A DNA stretch of 63,961 nucleotides from Clostridia bacterium (GCA_017624285.1 JAGANI010000007.1:1-63961); one strand, 5' to 3'; numbered from the stretch's first letter, positions 33,216-41,968 are shown. Notes: generated from the letters alone by a model not told the origin. Numbers and translations: made by a program.

Positions 33216-35150
33216 TTACTTTTTTTGGAAGGTTGATTTTTTAGGCTTAATAAGACCTTCAGCTAAAAGTTCTTCATTAGTTTTGGTTTCAGCGTAGTAA
33301 GTTTCGTTAGAAACCGCACCTTTTGATAAACCGTGTTTTTTAGCAAGTTCATCAATAAGTTCAAGTGCATATTTTAACGCCCTGTCAGATTTAATCTTAA
33401 TCATCATAGGTACGCTTGCGTATTTAGCACTTGAAGAAACGTCTTGATGGTGATACTTGCTTACGCTATATTCGTTAGGATCAAGGTTTACGTAAATTGC
33501 AAGCGTCTTGCCTTTAAAGTTTAACTTAGCGCATTGTAATCTACCTTTATTAAAGGATTCAAAATCCCAACTTGTTCTATCCTTAACGCCGTCTAATGCT
33601 AATAAAGAGTTTTTAATTTGTGAATAAACTTTTTTAACTTCGTCGGGGGATTGGATAATTTTAGCGGTAAAGCTCTTATCTAAAGCTTCTAACGTTGCGC
33701 GACCTTCTTCATCAATTTCGATTGAAGAAACAATGGGTGCAACTTCTTTAGTAACTTCATCAAGTTGTGCTTCAGCCTCAGCGATTTCTGCGTCTTTAAC
33801 TTCTTCTACGGGATCATTTTTTTTTTCATCGCAAGCGCAGGTTTCGCAAGCACAGTTTTCTTCAACTACTTCTTCACAAGCGCAATCTTCACAAGCACAA
33901 TCTTCACAAGCGCAAGTTTCTTCTACAACTTCATCACAAGCGCAGGTTTCGTTGTTAGCTGATTCATAAGCGTTCTTTTCATCCATGTCGCGTGCCATGA
34001 TAGACATTTCAGTTTCTTTATCAAAGAAGTGACAGTGTCTAAGGTCAAGCGCAAGAACGATTTCATCGCCCTTTCTTGTCTTAGAGTGGTTGTCAACCCT
34101 TGCGATAATAGTGTTAACGTCGTCTACGATGGATTCACCAGCGGCATCGAGGGCAGATTGGGTCTTACAATAAAGTTGGGTTTCAGCACCTAACATTTCA
34201 GCAAGTTCAATCTTAACGTTTAAAGTGGGGTAACCACTTTGAGCGATAAATTCAGGATCGTCGTGTAAATCTTCAGGTCTAATACCAAAGGTTAACGGCT
34301 TACCAGTATTTAAATATTCATCTAAGTTATAAATTAAGTCAACCTTATCTTTCGGGAGAGCGATCACGTCAGAACCAAGTTCAACCTTAACGTCATCTTT
34401 AGTGCCTGTTAATACAGCGTCAAAGAAGTTCATTTGTGGTGAACCGATAAAGCCTGCAACGAACTTATTGATAGGATAATCGTATAAGTTTTGTGGTGTA
34501 TCAACTTGTTGCATAAAGCCGTCTTTCATAACAACGATTCTCGTACCCATGGTCATAGCTTCAATTTGGTCGTGGGTAACGTAAATAAAGGTTGTTGCAA
34601 GTCTGTTGTGGAGTTTGGTAATTTCCGTTCTCATTTGAGCACGGAGTTTAGCGTCAAGGTTAGAAAGAGGTTCGTCAAGTAAGAATACTTTAGGTTCACG
34701 AACGATTGCACGGCCTAACGCTACACGTTGTCTTTGACCACCAGAAAGCGCCTTAGGTTTTCTGGAAAGGTACATTTCAATACCTAAGATACGTGCTGCT
34801 TCTTTAACCCTTGCGTCGATTTCATCTTTCGGCATTTTTCTTAATTTAAGACCGAAAGCCATGTTATCGTATACGGTCATATGCGGATAAAGTGCATAGC
34901 TTTGGAATACGAACGCGATATCCCTATCTTTAGGGTTAACGTTGTTCATAAGTTTACCGTCGATATAAAGCTCACCAGCAGAAATTTCTTCAAGACCAGC
35001 GATCATACGTAAGGTTGTTGATTTACCACAACCAGAAGGGCCAACGAAGATGATAAATTCCTTATCTTCGATATCAAGGTTAAAGTCGGTAACTGCGGTT
35101 ACGCCCGACGGATATACCTTGTAAATGTTTTTAAGTAATAAACTTGCCAT
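33216..35150 (-). CDS. MsmX/UgpC-type ABC ATPase with cysteine-repeat linker and extra C-terminal domain
   Basis: 644 residues against the usual 360-380. The N-terminal ATPase has GPSGCGKST (Walker A), [27 protein letters not shown] (Walker B) and a TOBE region ([11 protein letters not shown]), as in sugar-importer ATPases shared by several permeases. Residues about 397-440 hold six Cys-Ala-Cys units separated by acidic residues, 12 cysteines in all, encoded by 15-bp tandem repeats. The last roughly 120 residues ([29 protein letters not shown], [15 protein letters not shown]) match a small domain otherwise found alone or in other Firmicutes proteins. No permease is adjacent. GGAGGT precedes the ATG. 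Confidence 0.9.
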   Translation of the reverse strand: MASLLLKNIYKVYPSGVTAVTDFNLDIEDKEFIIFVGPSGCGKSTTLRMIAGLEEISAGELYIDGKLMNNVNPKDRDIAFVFQSYALYPHMTVYDNMAFGLKLRKMPKDEIDARVKEAARILGIEMYLSRKPKALSGGQRQRVALGRAIVREPKVFLLDEPLSNLDAKLRAQMRTEITKLHNRLATTFIYVTHDQIEAMTMGTRIVVMKDGFMQQVDTPQNLYDYPINKFVAGFIGSPQMNFFDAVLTGTKDDVKVELGSDVIALPKDKVDLIYNLDEYLNTGKPLTFGIRPEDLHDDPEFIAQSGYPTLNVKIELAEMLGAETQLYCKTQSALDAAGESIVDDVNTIIARVDNHSKTRKGDEIVLALDLRHCHFFDKETEMSIMARDMDEKNAYESANNETCACDEVVEETCACEDCACEDCACEEVVEENCACETCACDEKKNDPVEEVKDAEIAEAEAQLDEVTKEVAPIVSSIEIDEEGRATLEALDKSFTAKIIQSPDEVKKVYSQIKNSLLALDGVKDRTSWDFESFNKGRLQCAKLNFKGKTLAIYVNLDPNEYSVSKYHHQDVSSSAKYASVPMMIKIKSDRALKYALELIDELAKKHGLSKGAVSNETYYAETKTNEELLAEGLIKPKKSTFQKK

Positions 35151-35183
35151 ATAAAAATGACCTCCGTATTTGTTTACAATATA

Positions 35184-35212
35184 ATTGTACTCTATTTAAA
35201 AAAATTATTCAA
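35184..35212 (-). promoter_or_regulatory. Promoter of the ABC ATPase gene
   Basis: Minus-strand TTGAAT (35212-35207), 17-bp spacer, TACAAT (35189-35184). Confidence 0.7.
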
Positions 35213-35393
35213 TTACAATTTAACCAAATATAATATGATAATTTGTGTAAACTTGCACAAAAATTAAAAATTTTTTTAAAAAATATGAAAAAATTTAACA
35301 CTTTTACCATTATTATCACTTTTTTATCTAATATGTATCTAAATTTTGCGCAAAAAAATAAACGCATAAATCCCCTGTTTTTTTCGTAAAAAA

Positions 35394-35412
35394 ACGCCCT
35401 AAGTTAGGGCGT
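35394..35412 (-). terminator. Terminator of the YfbR-like gene
   Basis: Inverted repeat ACGCCCTAA/TTAGGGCGT, then seven T on the minus strand. Confidence 0.8.
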
Positions 35413-35425
35413 AATTTAAATTAAA

Positions 35426-36001
35426 TTAGTCAAGTTCGTCTAAAGTTAGTTCGTAGGCGGGTGCGATATTTTTGATAAAATATTTAACTTCTTCCAAACG
35501 GATATCGTTTAACTCTGCTTTTATAGAAGTCATCGCTTTTTTATACTCTTTATTGCCGGATTTTAACTCGTCGACGCATTTTAAATAAGCGGCAAGCCTA
35601 TCGGCAACTTTAACTAGTTTATACTCGTAACTATTGGTATCGGGTAATACGTAAGTGCGGTATTCGCTTTCAAGTTCCGTCGGCAACATTTTAAGCAAAC
35701 GCTCGCATGAGTTTTTTTCTAAATCTTTATAAGCGTCGCGGATTTCCGGATTAAAATATTTAATAGGCGTAGGTAAATCGCCGGTAATAACTTCACCCGT
35801 TTCGTGGTATTGCGCTAATAAAACGGTCTTTTCAACGTTTACGCTACCACCGTAAATCTTATTTTTAATAAGCGCAAGCGCATGCGCGATAGACGCTACT
35901 TGCCAACTGTGTTCCATAATATTTTCTTCTTTTACAGAATACATCAGCGACCAACGTTTTATTAACTTCATCCTATTTAAAAACGCCCAAAATTTAAACA
36001 T
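35426..36001 (-). CDS. yfbR: YfbR-like 5'-deoxynucleotidase (HD superfamily)
   Basis: 191 residues. The HD metal-site set is RWSLMYSVKEENIMEHSWQVA (substrate-shaping RW and the first His), QYHETGEVITGDLPTPIKYF and KVADRLAAYLKC. This closely follows the E. coli YfbR pattern, which dephosphorylates deoxyribonucleoside 5'-monophosphates. It acts in cytosolic nucleotide salvage or pool cleaning. It stands as its own unit 100 bases after thiT on the same strand; a second HD hydrolase lies on the other side of thiT. Confidence 0.9.
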   Translation of the reverse strand: MFKFWAFLNRMKLIKRWSLMYSVKEENIMEHSWQVASIAHALALIKNKIYGGSVNVEKTVLLAQYHETGEVITGDLPTPIKYFNPEIRDAYKDLEKNSCERLLKMLPTELESEYRTYVLPDTNSYEYKLVKVADRLAAYLKCVDELKSGNKEYKKAMTSIKAELNDIRLEEVKYFIKNIAPAYELTLDELD

Positions 36002-36100
36002 AACTTTCTCCTAAAAGTAAGGTAAAATTATTTTAACATAAAAACCCGCCTGTTTGCAAGCGGGTTTAGTGATTAGATTAAAAATATACGTATCTTTATT

Positions 36101-37279
36101 CTAGTCGTTAATCGTAACGGGGTTGTTTACCGTGTTAAGACGCTCGATTTCACGCTTAAAGCCCTTAGAAAAGAACAATATCACGCCGGCAACTATTACC
36201 AAAGCAACGTCTACAAAAACGTATGAATTATAAACTAAACTATACGTCCAAAAGTTAGTAGCGCCAGCGTCTACGGCATAAGCACCAAAAGCAAACACGC
36301 CCGATAAAACGTGGGCAAAATATCTTAAACTACCTCCGAGCGTTGCGGATAAAGCAAATTTTAACTGTGGTATTTTATCAAGGGCTTTTACGTTTTTAAG
36401 TAACCCCGCGTAAGAAATCATCGCAAAGGCTATCGGATAATCTAATAAAAACTGTGCGCCGTGTACGATATACGGGTCTTGTAGCGCCTGTAAAATTCCG
36501 TAAACAAAACCTACTATTAAACCTTTTTTCATGCCGTATACGTATGCAAATAACATTATGGGTAGCATGGAAAATAGTGTTACAGAGCCACCTTGCAACA
36601 ATATTGCTTCTAGCCCCGGGAATTTAACGTAAGATAATGCAAAAGATAGCGCCGTGGTTACGCCTGCAAGCGCCATACAGCGCGCGTCCATTTTTGATGG
36701 GTTTTTGTCGCTAAAAAATGCTATAACTATTGTTGCTACTACAAGTAATAAAGCCGAAGCCCAAAGCATAATGCTGTTAAATTTTGCTTCGTCCGACGTG
36801 TAATACCCACCGGGTTTGATGGCGTCTTTAAAGTAGATGGATATTAACACAAGCGACGTTATCAACGCACACAATACGACTATGCCTGATATTGTTAAGA
36901 TTGTCTTAAACATATCTCTTTTTTTATTATATACGATAAGCAAAACGGTAAACGCAACAAGCACTAAAAACAAGGTTACAATTAGCGGTATAAACACGTG
37001 CGTAATTATTTTAGCATCAATCCATTTGTCTTCAAGATAAGCTGCGCTGTATTTTTTACCGACCTCAAACAAAAGCATTGTAATGCCTGCGATAAGCGCG
37101 TAAAAAGTAAAGCCCGTTAAACTGATTTTAAGGTAACGCTTAACTAAATCTCTTTTTAATATAAACGTCAAAATAAAACCTAAAATTAGGGCAAGTAGTA
37201 TGCCAACGGTTATCCACGGCATAACGGTTTCGGCCTTGTCAATTAAATAGACGTTTTCCGAAAGTAAAAGGGTATTCAT
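36101..37279 (-). CDS. thiT: Thiamine ECF substrate-binding protein ThiT with extra N-terminal membrane region
   Basis: 392 residues, about twice normal ThiT. Residues about 195-390 carry the ThiT pattern: GGSVTLFSMLPIMLFAYVYG, GLIVGFVYGILQALQDPYIVHG, QFLLDYPIAFAM, and LGGSLRYFAHVLSGVFAFG. The first 185 residues add about five membrane helices and no recognised domain. A TPP riboswitch with attenuator precedes the gene, strongly supporting thiamine uptake. The shared EcfA/EcfA'/EcfT module is not in this window. GGAGG precedes the ATG. Confidence 0.92.
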   Translation of the reverse strand: MNTLLLSENVYLIDKAETVMPWITVGILLALILGFILTFILKRDLVKRYLKISLTGFTFYALIAGITMLLFEVGKKYSAAYLEDKWIDAKIITHVFIPLIVTLFLVLVAFTVLLIVYNKKRDMFKTILTISGIVVLCALITSLVLISIYFKDAIKPGGYYTSDEAKFNSIMLWASALLLVVATIVIAFFSDKNPSKMDARCMALAGVTTALSFALSYVKFPGLEAILLQGGSVTLFSMLPIMLFAYVYGMKKGLIVGFVYGILQALQDPYIVHGAQFLLDYPIAFAMISYAGLLKNVKALDKIPQLKFALSATLGGSLRYFAHVLSGVFAFGAYAVDAGATNFWTYSLVYNSYVFVDVALVIVAGVILFFSKGFKREIERLNTVNNPVTIND

Positions 37280-37325
37280 TTAGACCTCCTTTATTCGCTA
37301 TAAAACGTGGCGTCATAGTTTTTAA

Positions 37326-37352
37326 AATAAAACGCCCCCGATAAACGGGGAC
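37326..37352 (-). terminator. Attenuator terminator of the TPP riboswitch
   Basis: Minus-strand stem CCCCG/CGGGG with TTTAT loop and a trailing GCGTTTTATTTT, between the aptamer and the thiT ATG. Confidence 0.75.
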
Positions 37353-37371
37353 GAAAAAACCGAAATAAAAA

Positions 37372-37440
37372 GCACTTTCCTTCAAGCATTATCTTGCGGA
37401 TTCAAATGGTATAATCTCAGCCTCACGGCACCCATAGCGA
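37372..37440 (-). promoter_or_regulatory. TPP riboswitch (THI element)
   Basis: The minus strand reads GGGTGCC...GGCTGAGATTATACC, then GAATCCGCAAGATAATGC, which are the P2/P3 CTGAGA core and the pyrophosphate-side GATAATGC core of the thiamine pyrophosphate aptamer. With the downstream terminator it should switch off thiT when thiamine pyrophosphate is plentiful. Confidence 0.92.
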
Positions 37441-37537
37441 ATATTAAATTTGATACTTAAAAAATATCAAAAAAAATTTGTTGCGTCAAGTGTTTTTTTG
37501 TGATAACATAAAAATATCTTGTTATATGGTGGTATTT

Positions 37538-38176
37538 ATGGCTGATTATAAAGAGTTGTATCAAAACTTATGCTTTCCGTATGAAGGCGATTTTGATAAA
37601 AAGGTATCTTTTATTTTAGAAATTGATAAGATGAAATCCACTTTTAGGAAAAATATTAACTTAGACGGCAGGCAGGAAGACGACGCGCAACACTCTTTTA
37701 TGATTGCCGTTATGGCTATGCTTTTTAAAGATTACGCTTTTACGCCTGATATTAATTTTGATAAAGCAGTAAAACTTTGCTTGGTGCATGATTTGATTGA
37801 AGTTTACGCCGGCGATACCTTTTGCTGGGATGAAAAAGCTAACGAAAGCAAGCAGGATAGAGAGCTTTTATCGGCAAATAAACTTTTTTCATTACTTCCT
37901 ACTTCTTTAGGGGAAGAAATACGTTCTCTTTGGGAAGAATTCGACGCGTGTATCACAAACGAAGCGCGTTACGCCAACGCTATTGATAGGATACAGCCTT
38001 TTATCCTTAATTTAAATACGGGCGGGCATACTTGGAAACTCGCTCATCCAAAATATTCACAGATGATGAAGCGCTTTTTGGTAGTCAAAGACGCGCTCCC
38101 ATCACTTTGGGGTTTTATTTTGCAGGGTATAGATAATGGCATTAAAAACGGTTTTGTGATTGACGATAGAAGTTAA
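37538..38176 (+). CDS. HD-domain phosphohydrolase
   Basis: 212 residues from the Met at 37538 (GGTGGT upstream; the open frame extends back to 37478). Motifs: GRQEDDAQHSFMIAVMAML (His), KLCLVHDLIEVYAGDTF (HD) and NAIDRIQPFILNLNTGGHTWK. This HD_3 layout (DxA-H-S, then HD-x-x-E-x-x-GD) is shared with YfbR-type nucleotidases and other small nucleotide hydrolases. It is divergent from the TPP riboswitch and distinct from the 35.4 kb paralogue. Substrate unknown. Confidence 0.85.
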   Translation: MADYKELYQNLCFPYEGDFDKKVSFILEIDKMKSTFRKNINLDGRQEDDAQHSFMIAVMAMLFKDYAFTPDINFDKAVKLCLVHDLIEVYAGDTFCWDEKANESKQDRELLSANKLFSLLPTSLGEEIRSLWEEFDACITNEARYANAIDRIQPFILNLNTGGHTWKLAHPKYSQMMKRFLVVKDALPSLWGFILQGIDNGIKNGFVIDDRS

Positions 38177-38303
38177 AATATGTCAAAATACGACAAAAAC
38201 GAAAATTTTTTTCATATTTTTGACAACAAAAAACAAAAAATAGAAAATGCTGAAATCACTTGAAAATTCTTTAATTTTTTTTAAAAAAAGTTACAAAAAA
38301 CGC

Positions 38304-38332
38304 TTTACAAAAAAATTTTATTAGTGTATATT
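38304..38332 (+). promoter_or_regulatory. Promoter of the candidate sRNA
   Basis: TTTACA (38304-38309), exactly 17 bases, TATATT (38327-38332). Confidence 0.6.
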
Positions 38333-38338
38333 TAGTGG

Positions 38339-38428
38339 GCTTAAGAAGTTAAGCAAGTTAGATCGCTCATCATTTTCCCCCTTATCATATATTATTCAGA
38401 AAGCAGTTAACCTTGTTAATTGCTTTTT
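38339..38428 (+). ncRNA. Candidate small RNA, about 90 nt
   Basis: It starts about six bases after a -10 box. The 5' end is a perfect hairpin, GCTTAA-GAAG-TTAAGC (38339-38354). An unpaired stretch carries a TTTTCCCCCTT patch (38373-38383). It closes with an 11-pair terminator stem (38401-38411 with 38415-38425) and five T. No ORF is present. The C-rich single-stranded patch could pair with purine-rich ribosome binding sites, as known Gram-positive sRNAs such as RsaE/RoxS do. Function and expression are inferred from architecture only. Confidence 0.55.
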
Positions 38429-38528
38429 GAATTTTAAATGGGTTTAGTTGTAAAAAAATTAAACAACTTTATATTTTAATATTTCTTATCGATAACGTAA
38501 TAAACATATATAAAATCAAATTTGATGT

Positions 38529-38554
38529 ACACCCTAAGACGGGGTGTTTTTTTA
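38529..38554 (+). terminator. Intrinsic terminator without an obvious gene
   Basis: ACACCC/GGGTGT stem followed by seven T and TATTTTT, about 100 bases past the sRNA terminator. It may be a back-up terminator or end a second small transcript. Confidence 0.7.
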
Positions 38555-38664
38555 TTTTTAGCTTTTATTGACGTTTTATATATAAAATTGCATAAAAAAA
38601 CAAAAATTACCCTTAAAAACAGCAAAAAAATTTAAAATTTATTGGGCAAATTGCACAAAAACCC

Positions 38665-38693
38665 TTGAAAACCACCTTAAAGTATTGTATACT
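38665..38693 (+). promoter_or_regulatory. Promoter of the PucR/CdaR-like gene
   Basis: TTGAAA (38665-38670), 17-bp spacer, TATACT (38688-38693), 22 bases before the ATG. Confidence 0.8.
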
Positions 38694-38715
38694 ATCTCTA
38701 TAAAAGGAGTATAAG

Positions 38716-39765
38716 ATGGATTCTGAACTTAATTTATTAATCAAAAATATAAAAGAAAAGACGGGTATTGACGTCGTAATTTTTTCTGAAGGGATGAAGT
38801 ACTTTGCCACGACTTCCACTAATAAAGAAATTTACGCTCCTACCGATAAAGATTTTGACGGCGTTTACCAAGACATATTAACTGGTAACACGTATTTTAG
38901 GTTAAAGTATAAAAACACACCGCTTATAGGTTACGTACGTGGTGTTTCTCAAAGTGAAAAAAATTACGCTTACCTTCTTAGCGATTTAATTGAAAGTGCT
39001 TCTTCAAAAGAACTTCAACTTTCTCAGCAAGAGTATTTAAAAAGCATACTTTTAGGGGAGTGCAATCGTACGCAAATTCAAAAGTATGAAAAAAAGTATT
39101 CAACCCCTAACAAAACGTGTTTCGTGCTTGTGGTGTCGGCAAATGGTCAACGTAATCAAGACGTTTTAAACGTATTATCTAATTACGATACTTCTGGTGG
39201 CAATTTTGCCGTATTTATCGAGGACGGCAACTACGCTTACTTAAAGTTTTCAGACTCCGCTACGGACGATTATCAATCATCAACCGATTTTGCCGAATTT
39301 TTAGTACAATCTATTAAAGAGGAAACTGGTGTATCCGTAAATATCGGTGTGGGTGGTACGGTTAAAAGTATTTTTGACGCAAACGTGTCTTTCCAACAAG
39401 CGCTTATGGCTGTTAGGATGTGTAACGTGATGAATTCTAAAGGGGAAGTCCACTCTTTTAAAGAGTATCTTCTTCTTAAAATGCTTGAAGACTTGCCTAA
39501 GTTTAAGTTGAGTGAGTACCTTGATATTTTGCTTGATGATAACGCTAAGGATATTTTTGCCGATCCTGAAATGATTAATACCGCGGAAGAGTTTTTGGAA
39601 AACAGCCTAAATATTAGTGAAACTTCACGTAAATTATATTTACACCGTAACACGCTTATGTATAGGCTTGATAAAATCGAGCGTGAAACAGGCTTAAATA
39701 TCCGTAAATTTTCAGATGCGGTAACTTTTAGGCTTATAACTATGCTTGTAAAACTTATAAAATAA
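38716..39765 (+). CDS. PucR/CdaR-type transcriptional regulator
   Basis: 349 residues, AAAGGAG upstream. The middle GGDEF-like region (VSVNIGVGGTVKSIFDANVSFQQALMAV) and the C-terminal helix-turn-helix (NISETSRKLYLHRNTLMYRLDKIERETGLNI) are the standard pair of CdaR/PucR regulators. The N-terminal 100 residues (IKEKTGIDVVIFSEGMKYF) resemble a diacid/sugar-acid sensor. Members govern use of sugar acids, purines or other substrates. No obvious target operon lies beside it; an S41 protease follows 58 bases downstream. Confidence 0.87.
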   Translation: MDSELNLLIKNIKEKTGIDVVIFSEGMKYFATTSTNKEIYAPTDKDFDGVYQDILTGNTYFRLKYKNTPLIGYVRGVSQSEKNYAYLLSDLIESASSKELQLSQQEYLKSILLGECNRTQIQKYEKKYSTPNKTCFVLVVSANGQRNQDVLNVLSNYDTSGGNFAVFIEDGNYAYLKFSDSATDDYQSSTDFAEFLVQSIKEETGVSVNIGVGGTVKSIFDANVSFQQALMAVRMCNVMNSKGEVHSFKEYLLLKMLEDLPKFKLSEYLDILLDDNAKDIFADPEMINTAEEFLENSLNISETSRKLYLHRNTLMYRLDKIERETGLNIRKFSDAVTFRLITMLVKLIK

Positions 39766-39823
39766 GTATATTTTTTTAAGCGGGTTAAATACTAATTACG
39801 CGTTTGTATATATAAAGGTTTTT

Positions 39824-41104
39824 ATGAGAAAAGTCAATAAAATTTTAATAGGGGTGCTTTCCGCCGTCATCCTTATAATTAGTTTTTTCGGCGGGTTTGC
39901 AGTATCGTCTTGTGTCAATAAATCAAACGAGCTTAATTGGACCGTCGGTATGATTTATAAGCACTATTACGCTATTGACCCCGTTACGGGTGAAAAGATT
40001 ACGCTTACTGAAGAAGATTTTATCAATGCAATAACTTATACATTGTTAGACGATTATTCAGATTATTATTCCCCAGACGAACTTACCGAGTATGAAGCTT
40101 CCCGTCAGGGCAAAACTTACGGCATAGGCGTAACGCTACAAAACACGGGTAGTGGGGTAAGGATAAATTCTATTGCGTGGAATTCCCCCATAGATAAAGC
40201 GTGTATTGCAAAAAATATCGACCCCGTTGGCAGGGTAATTAAGTCGGTTTCTGACGTAGATGGCCAAAATTTAACAATTGTTAATGATTATACTGAGTTT
40301 TCTTCTGCAATAAATAGGTATGATAAAAGCGTGTTATTTAATATCAATTTAGATGGTATTTCTGACCCCGTTACCGTATCTAGGGAAGATTTTACCGAGG
40401 CTTACGTAAGGTATTACGATAATAAAAACGCTTACGTTTTTGTAAGCGATTACGGCAAAACTCCCGTTGGCGAAGAAATTAACAGTGGTAAAAGCGAACT
40501 TCCTGACGACACGGCTTATATAGAATTTAAAAGGTTTAACGGTGGCGCTAGTGAGCAGTTTGCAGCCGTTATGCAATATCTAAAAACTTTGGGTAAAAGT
40601 AAACTTATACTCGATATGCGCTCTAACGGGGGTGGGTATATGGATATTTTAACCGACGTGGCGTCGTATTTAATTAATAATAACGGCAAAAATAATACGT
40701 TAGTAGCAACTGCTAAGTATAAAGACGGTACAAAAAGCGATTATTCATTTAAAAGTAATAATTACGTTCCTTTAGATAAACTTACCGTTATCGCTAACGA
40801 GTATTCAGCATCGGCAACGGAGTGCCTTATCGGCGCGTTATTAACTTATGGCGATTTATCTAAAGATAACTTAGTTATAACGTCGTCCACTACGCCTACG
40901 GGTGTAAATAAAACTTACGGCAAGGGCATTATGCAAACGACCTTTTACGGTCCTAAAAACAACGCTATAAAACTTACCACGGCGTATATCTACTGGCCGG
41001 ACGGCACTACTAATATTCACGGCAAAGGCATCGAAGCCTCGTTAGAAAATTCCGTTTTATACGAAGACGGCTTTAGTAGGGCGTTAGCGGTATCTAACGA
41101 TTAA
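39824..41104 (+). CDS. S41-family C-terminal processing protease
   Basis: 426 residues. An N-terminal membrane anchor (ILIGVLSAVILIISFFGGFAV) leads to a short PDZ-like region (GIGVTLQNTGSGVRINSIAWNSP). The protease core carries LILDMRSNGGGYMD, the nucleophile in NEYSASATECLIGALL and the lysine in TPTGVNKTYGKGIMQT. It is membrane-anchored with the catalytic domain outside. Such enzymes cleave envelope or signalling proteins from the C-terminus. No clear ribosome site precedes the ATG (AAAGGTTTTT). Confidence 0.9.
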   Translation: MRKVNKILIGVLSAVILIISFFGGFAVSSCVNKSNELNWTVGMIYKHYYAIDPVTGEKITLTEEDFINAITYTLLDDYSDYYSPDELTEYEASRQGKTYGIGVTLQNTGSGVRINSIAWNSPIDKACIAKNIDPVGRVIKSVSDVDGQNLTIVNDYTEFSSAINRYDKSVLFNINLDGISDPVTVSREDFTEAYVRYYDNKNAYVFVSDYGKTPVGEEINSGKSELPDDTAYIEFKRFNGGASEQFAAVMQYLKTLGKSKLILDMRSNGGGYMDILTDVASYLINNNGKNNTLVATAKYKDGTKSDYSFKSNNYVPLDKLTVIANEYSASATECLIGALLTYGDLSKDNLVITSSTTPTGVNKTYGKGIMQTTFYGPKNNAIKLTTAYIYWPDGTTNIHGKGIEASLENSVLYEDGFSRALAVSND

Positions 41105-41120
41105 AATAAAAAATGTAACA

Positions 41121-41147
41121 AAAAAGCCCCTACGTAGGGGCTTTTTT
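41121..41147 (+). terminator. Terminator after the S41 protease
   Basis: Palindromic AAAAAGCCCCTACGTA and inverse with T run. The same core recurs at 41946-41968. Confidence 0.9.
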
Positions 41148-41162
41148 ATGTAAACGTATAAA

Positions 41163-41450
41163 CTATTTTGTTTTTAAATCGTTTATTAATAAAGATATGT
41201 GTGCAATCTGTTCGCTTGTTAAACCGTCTGTGTTTAAAGTGCTCGAAGACGTTATGCCTAATAACGAATCAGTTGTCACGTTAAAGTATTTTGCTATTTT
41301 AACAAGCATTTCAATAGATGGTAAAACGTTATCATTTTCCCAATTAGAAACGCATTGTTTCGTGACGCCCATTATTTTTGCAAATTCTACTTGGTTAAGA
41401 CCATTTGCTAACCTAAATTTTTTGATGTTATCGTTTAAAGAGTATGCCAT
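41163..41450 (-). CDS. XRE-family regulator
   Basis: 95 residues from the Met at 41450 (GAGGA upstream). Residues about 5-60 are a helix-turn-helix: LRNGLNQVEF-like ANGLNQVEFAKIMGVTKQCVSNWEND, then PSIEMLVKIAKYFNVTTDSLLG. The C-terminal tail (LTSEQIAHISLLINDLK) may dimerise. It is divergent from the zinc-finger membrane protein gene, with a palindrome inside the intervening promoter, so it probably represses that gene and itself. Confidence 0.9.
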   Translation of the reverse strand: MAYSLNDNIKKFRLANGLNQVEFAKIMGVTKQCVSNWENDNVLPSIEMLVKIAKYFNVTTDSLLGITSSSTLNTDGLTSEQIAHISLLINDLKTK

Positions 41451-41496
41451 AATTTCCTCACGCAACAATTTCTCATATACAATTATACATTATTAC

Positions 41497-41525
41497 TTGA
41501 CAATACAAAAATACTATAGTATATT
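41497..41525 (+). promoter_or_regulatory. Promoter with embedded palindrome
   Basis: TTGACA (41497-41502), 17-bp spacer, TATATT (41520-41525). The perfect 12-bp palindrome ATACTATAGTAT (41511-41522) spans spacer and -10, a natural site for the XRE repressor next door. Confidence 0.7.
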
Positions 41526-41570
41526 TATAATAGACTAAAAAGTCAATGTTTGTATAAAAGGAGATTTGTT

Positions 41571-41942
41571 ATGAAGTGTTTTATTCATATGGATAAAGAA
41601 GCTATTGCTGTTTGTAAAACTTGTGGTAAAGCTATGTGTGCAGAGTGTTCTGCATATAGCAATCATAGTGGCATTTGTCCAGAGTGTAGAAAGGTTCAAT
41701 TCGAAAAAGAAAGGAACTCTTGTATGGTGAAAAAAAAGGAATTAAAAGAAGAAATTTTTTGGTGTAAGGTTAAGGCTATTTTACTATTTTGGCTCTTGTT
41801 GATACCTGTAATTGTTAACGTTCTTAAAATATTAAATCGCAAAAATCAAATTAAAGAAATTGATGAAAGAATTTCAATTTTGAGTAAAGAAATTGACAAA
41901 CTTGAAATAGCATTACAAAATAAAGGCGCTGCTTTTATCTAA
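41571..41942 (+). CDS. Small B-box-like zinc-finger membrane protein
   Basis: 123 residues from the Met at 41571 (AAAGGAG upstream). The N-terminus is cysteine/histidine-rich: CFIHMDKEAIAVCKTCGKAMCAECSAY, then HSGICPECRK, fitting a B-box-like zinc domain. A lysine-rich stretch leads to a membrane helix (AILLFWLLLIPVIVNVL) and a C-terminal coiled coil (IKEIDERISILSKEIDKLEIAL). It is probably membrane-bound with a cytosolic zinc domain. Function unknown. Confidence 0.82.
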   Translation: MKCFIHMDKEAIAVCKTCGKAMCAECSAYSNHSGICPECRKVQFEKERNSCMVKKKELKEEIFWCKVKAILLFWLLLIPVIVNVLKILNRKNQIKEIDERISILSKEIDKLEIALQNKGAAFI

Positions 41943-41945
41943 AAT

Positions 41946-41968
41946 AAGCCCCTACGTAGGGGCTTTTT
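41946..41968. terminator. Bidirectional terminator, same core as 41121-41147
   Basis: AAGCCCCTAC/GTAGGGGCTT, then T run. It sits between convergent genes. Confidence 0.9.

Larger units (their letters stand above)
38177..38715 (+). other. Long intergenic region containing a candidate sRNA and two terminators
   Basis: About 540 bases without a gene. It holds the sRNA promoter (38304-38332), the candidate sRNA (38339-38428), a second terminator (38529-38554) whose transcript is not identified, and the promoter of the PucR-like gene (38665-38693). The rest is A/T-rich with no other structure seen. Confidence 0.7.

Noticed and set aside
33877..33950. Possible CRISPR-like or minisatellite array
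   Set aside because: The 15-bp repeats are in frame and encode the cysteine repeats. There are no spacers.
33733..33969. Serine/glutamine-repeat frame opposite the cysteine repeats
   Set aside because: It is the reverse reading of the CAC repeat DNA and has no start signals.
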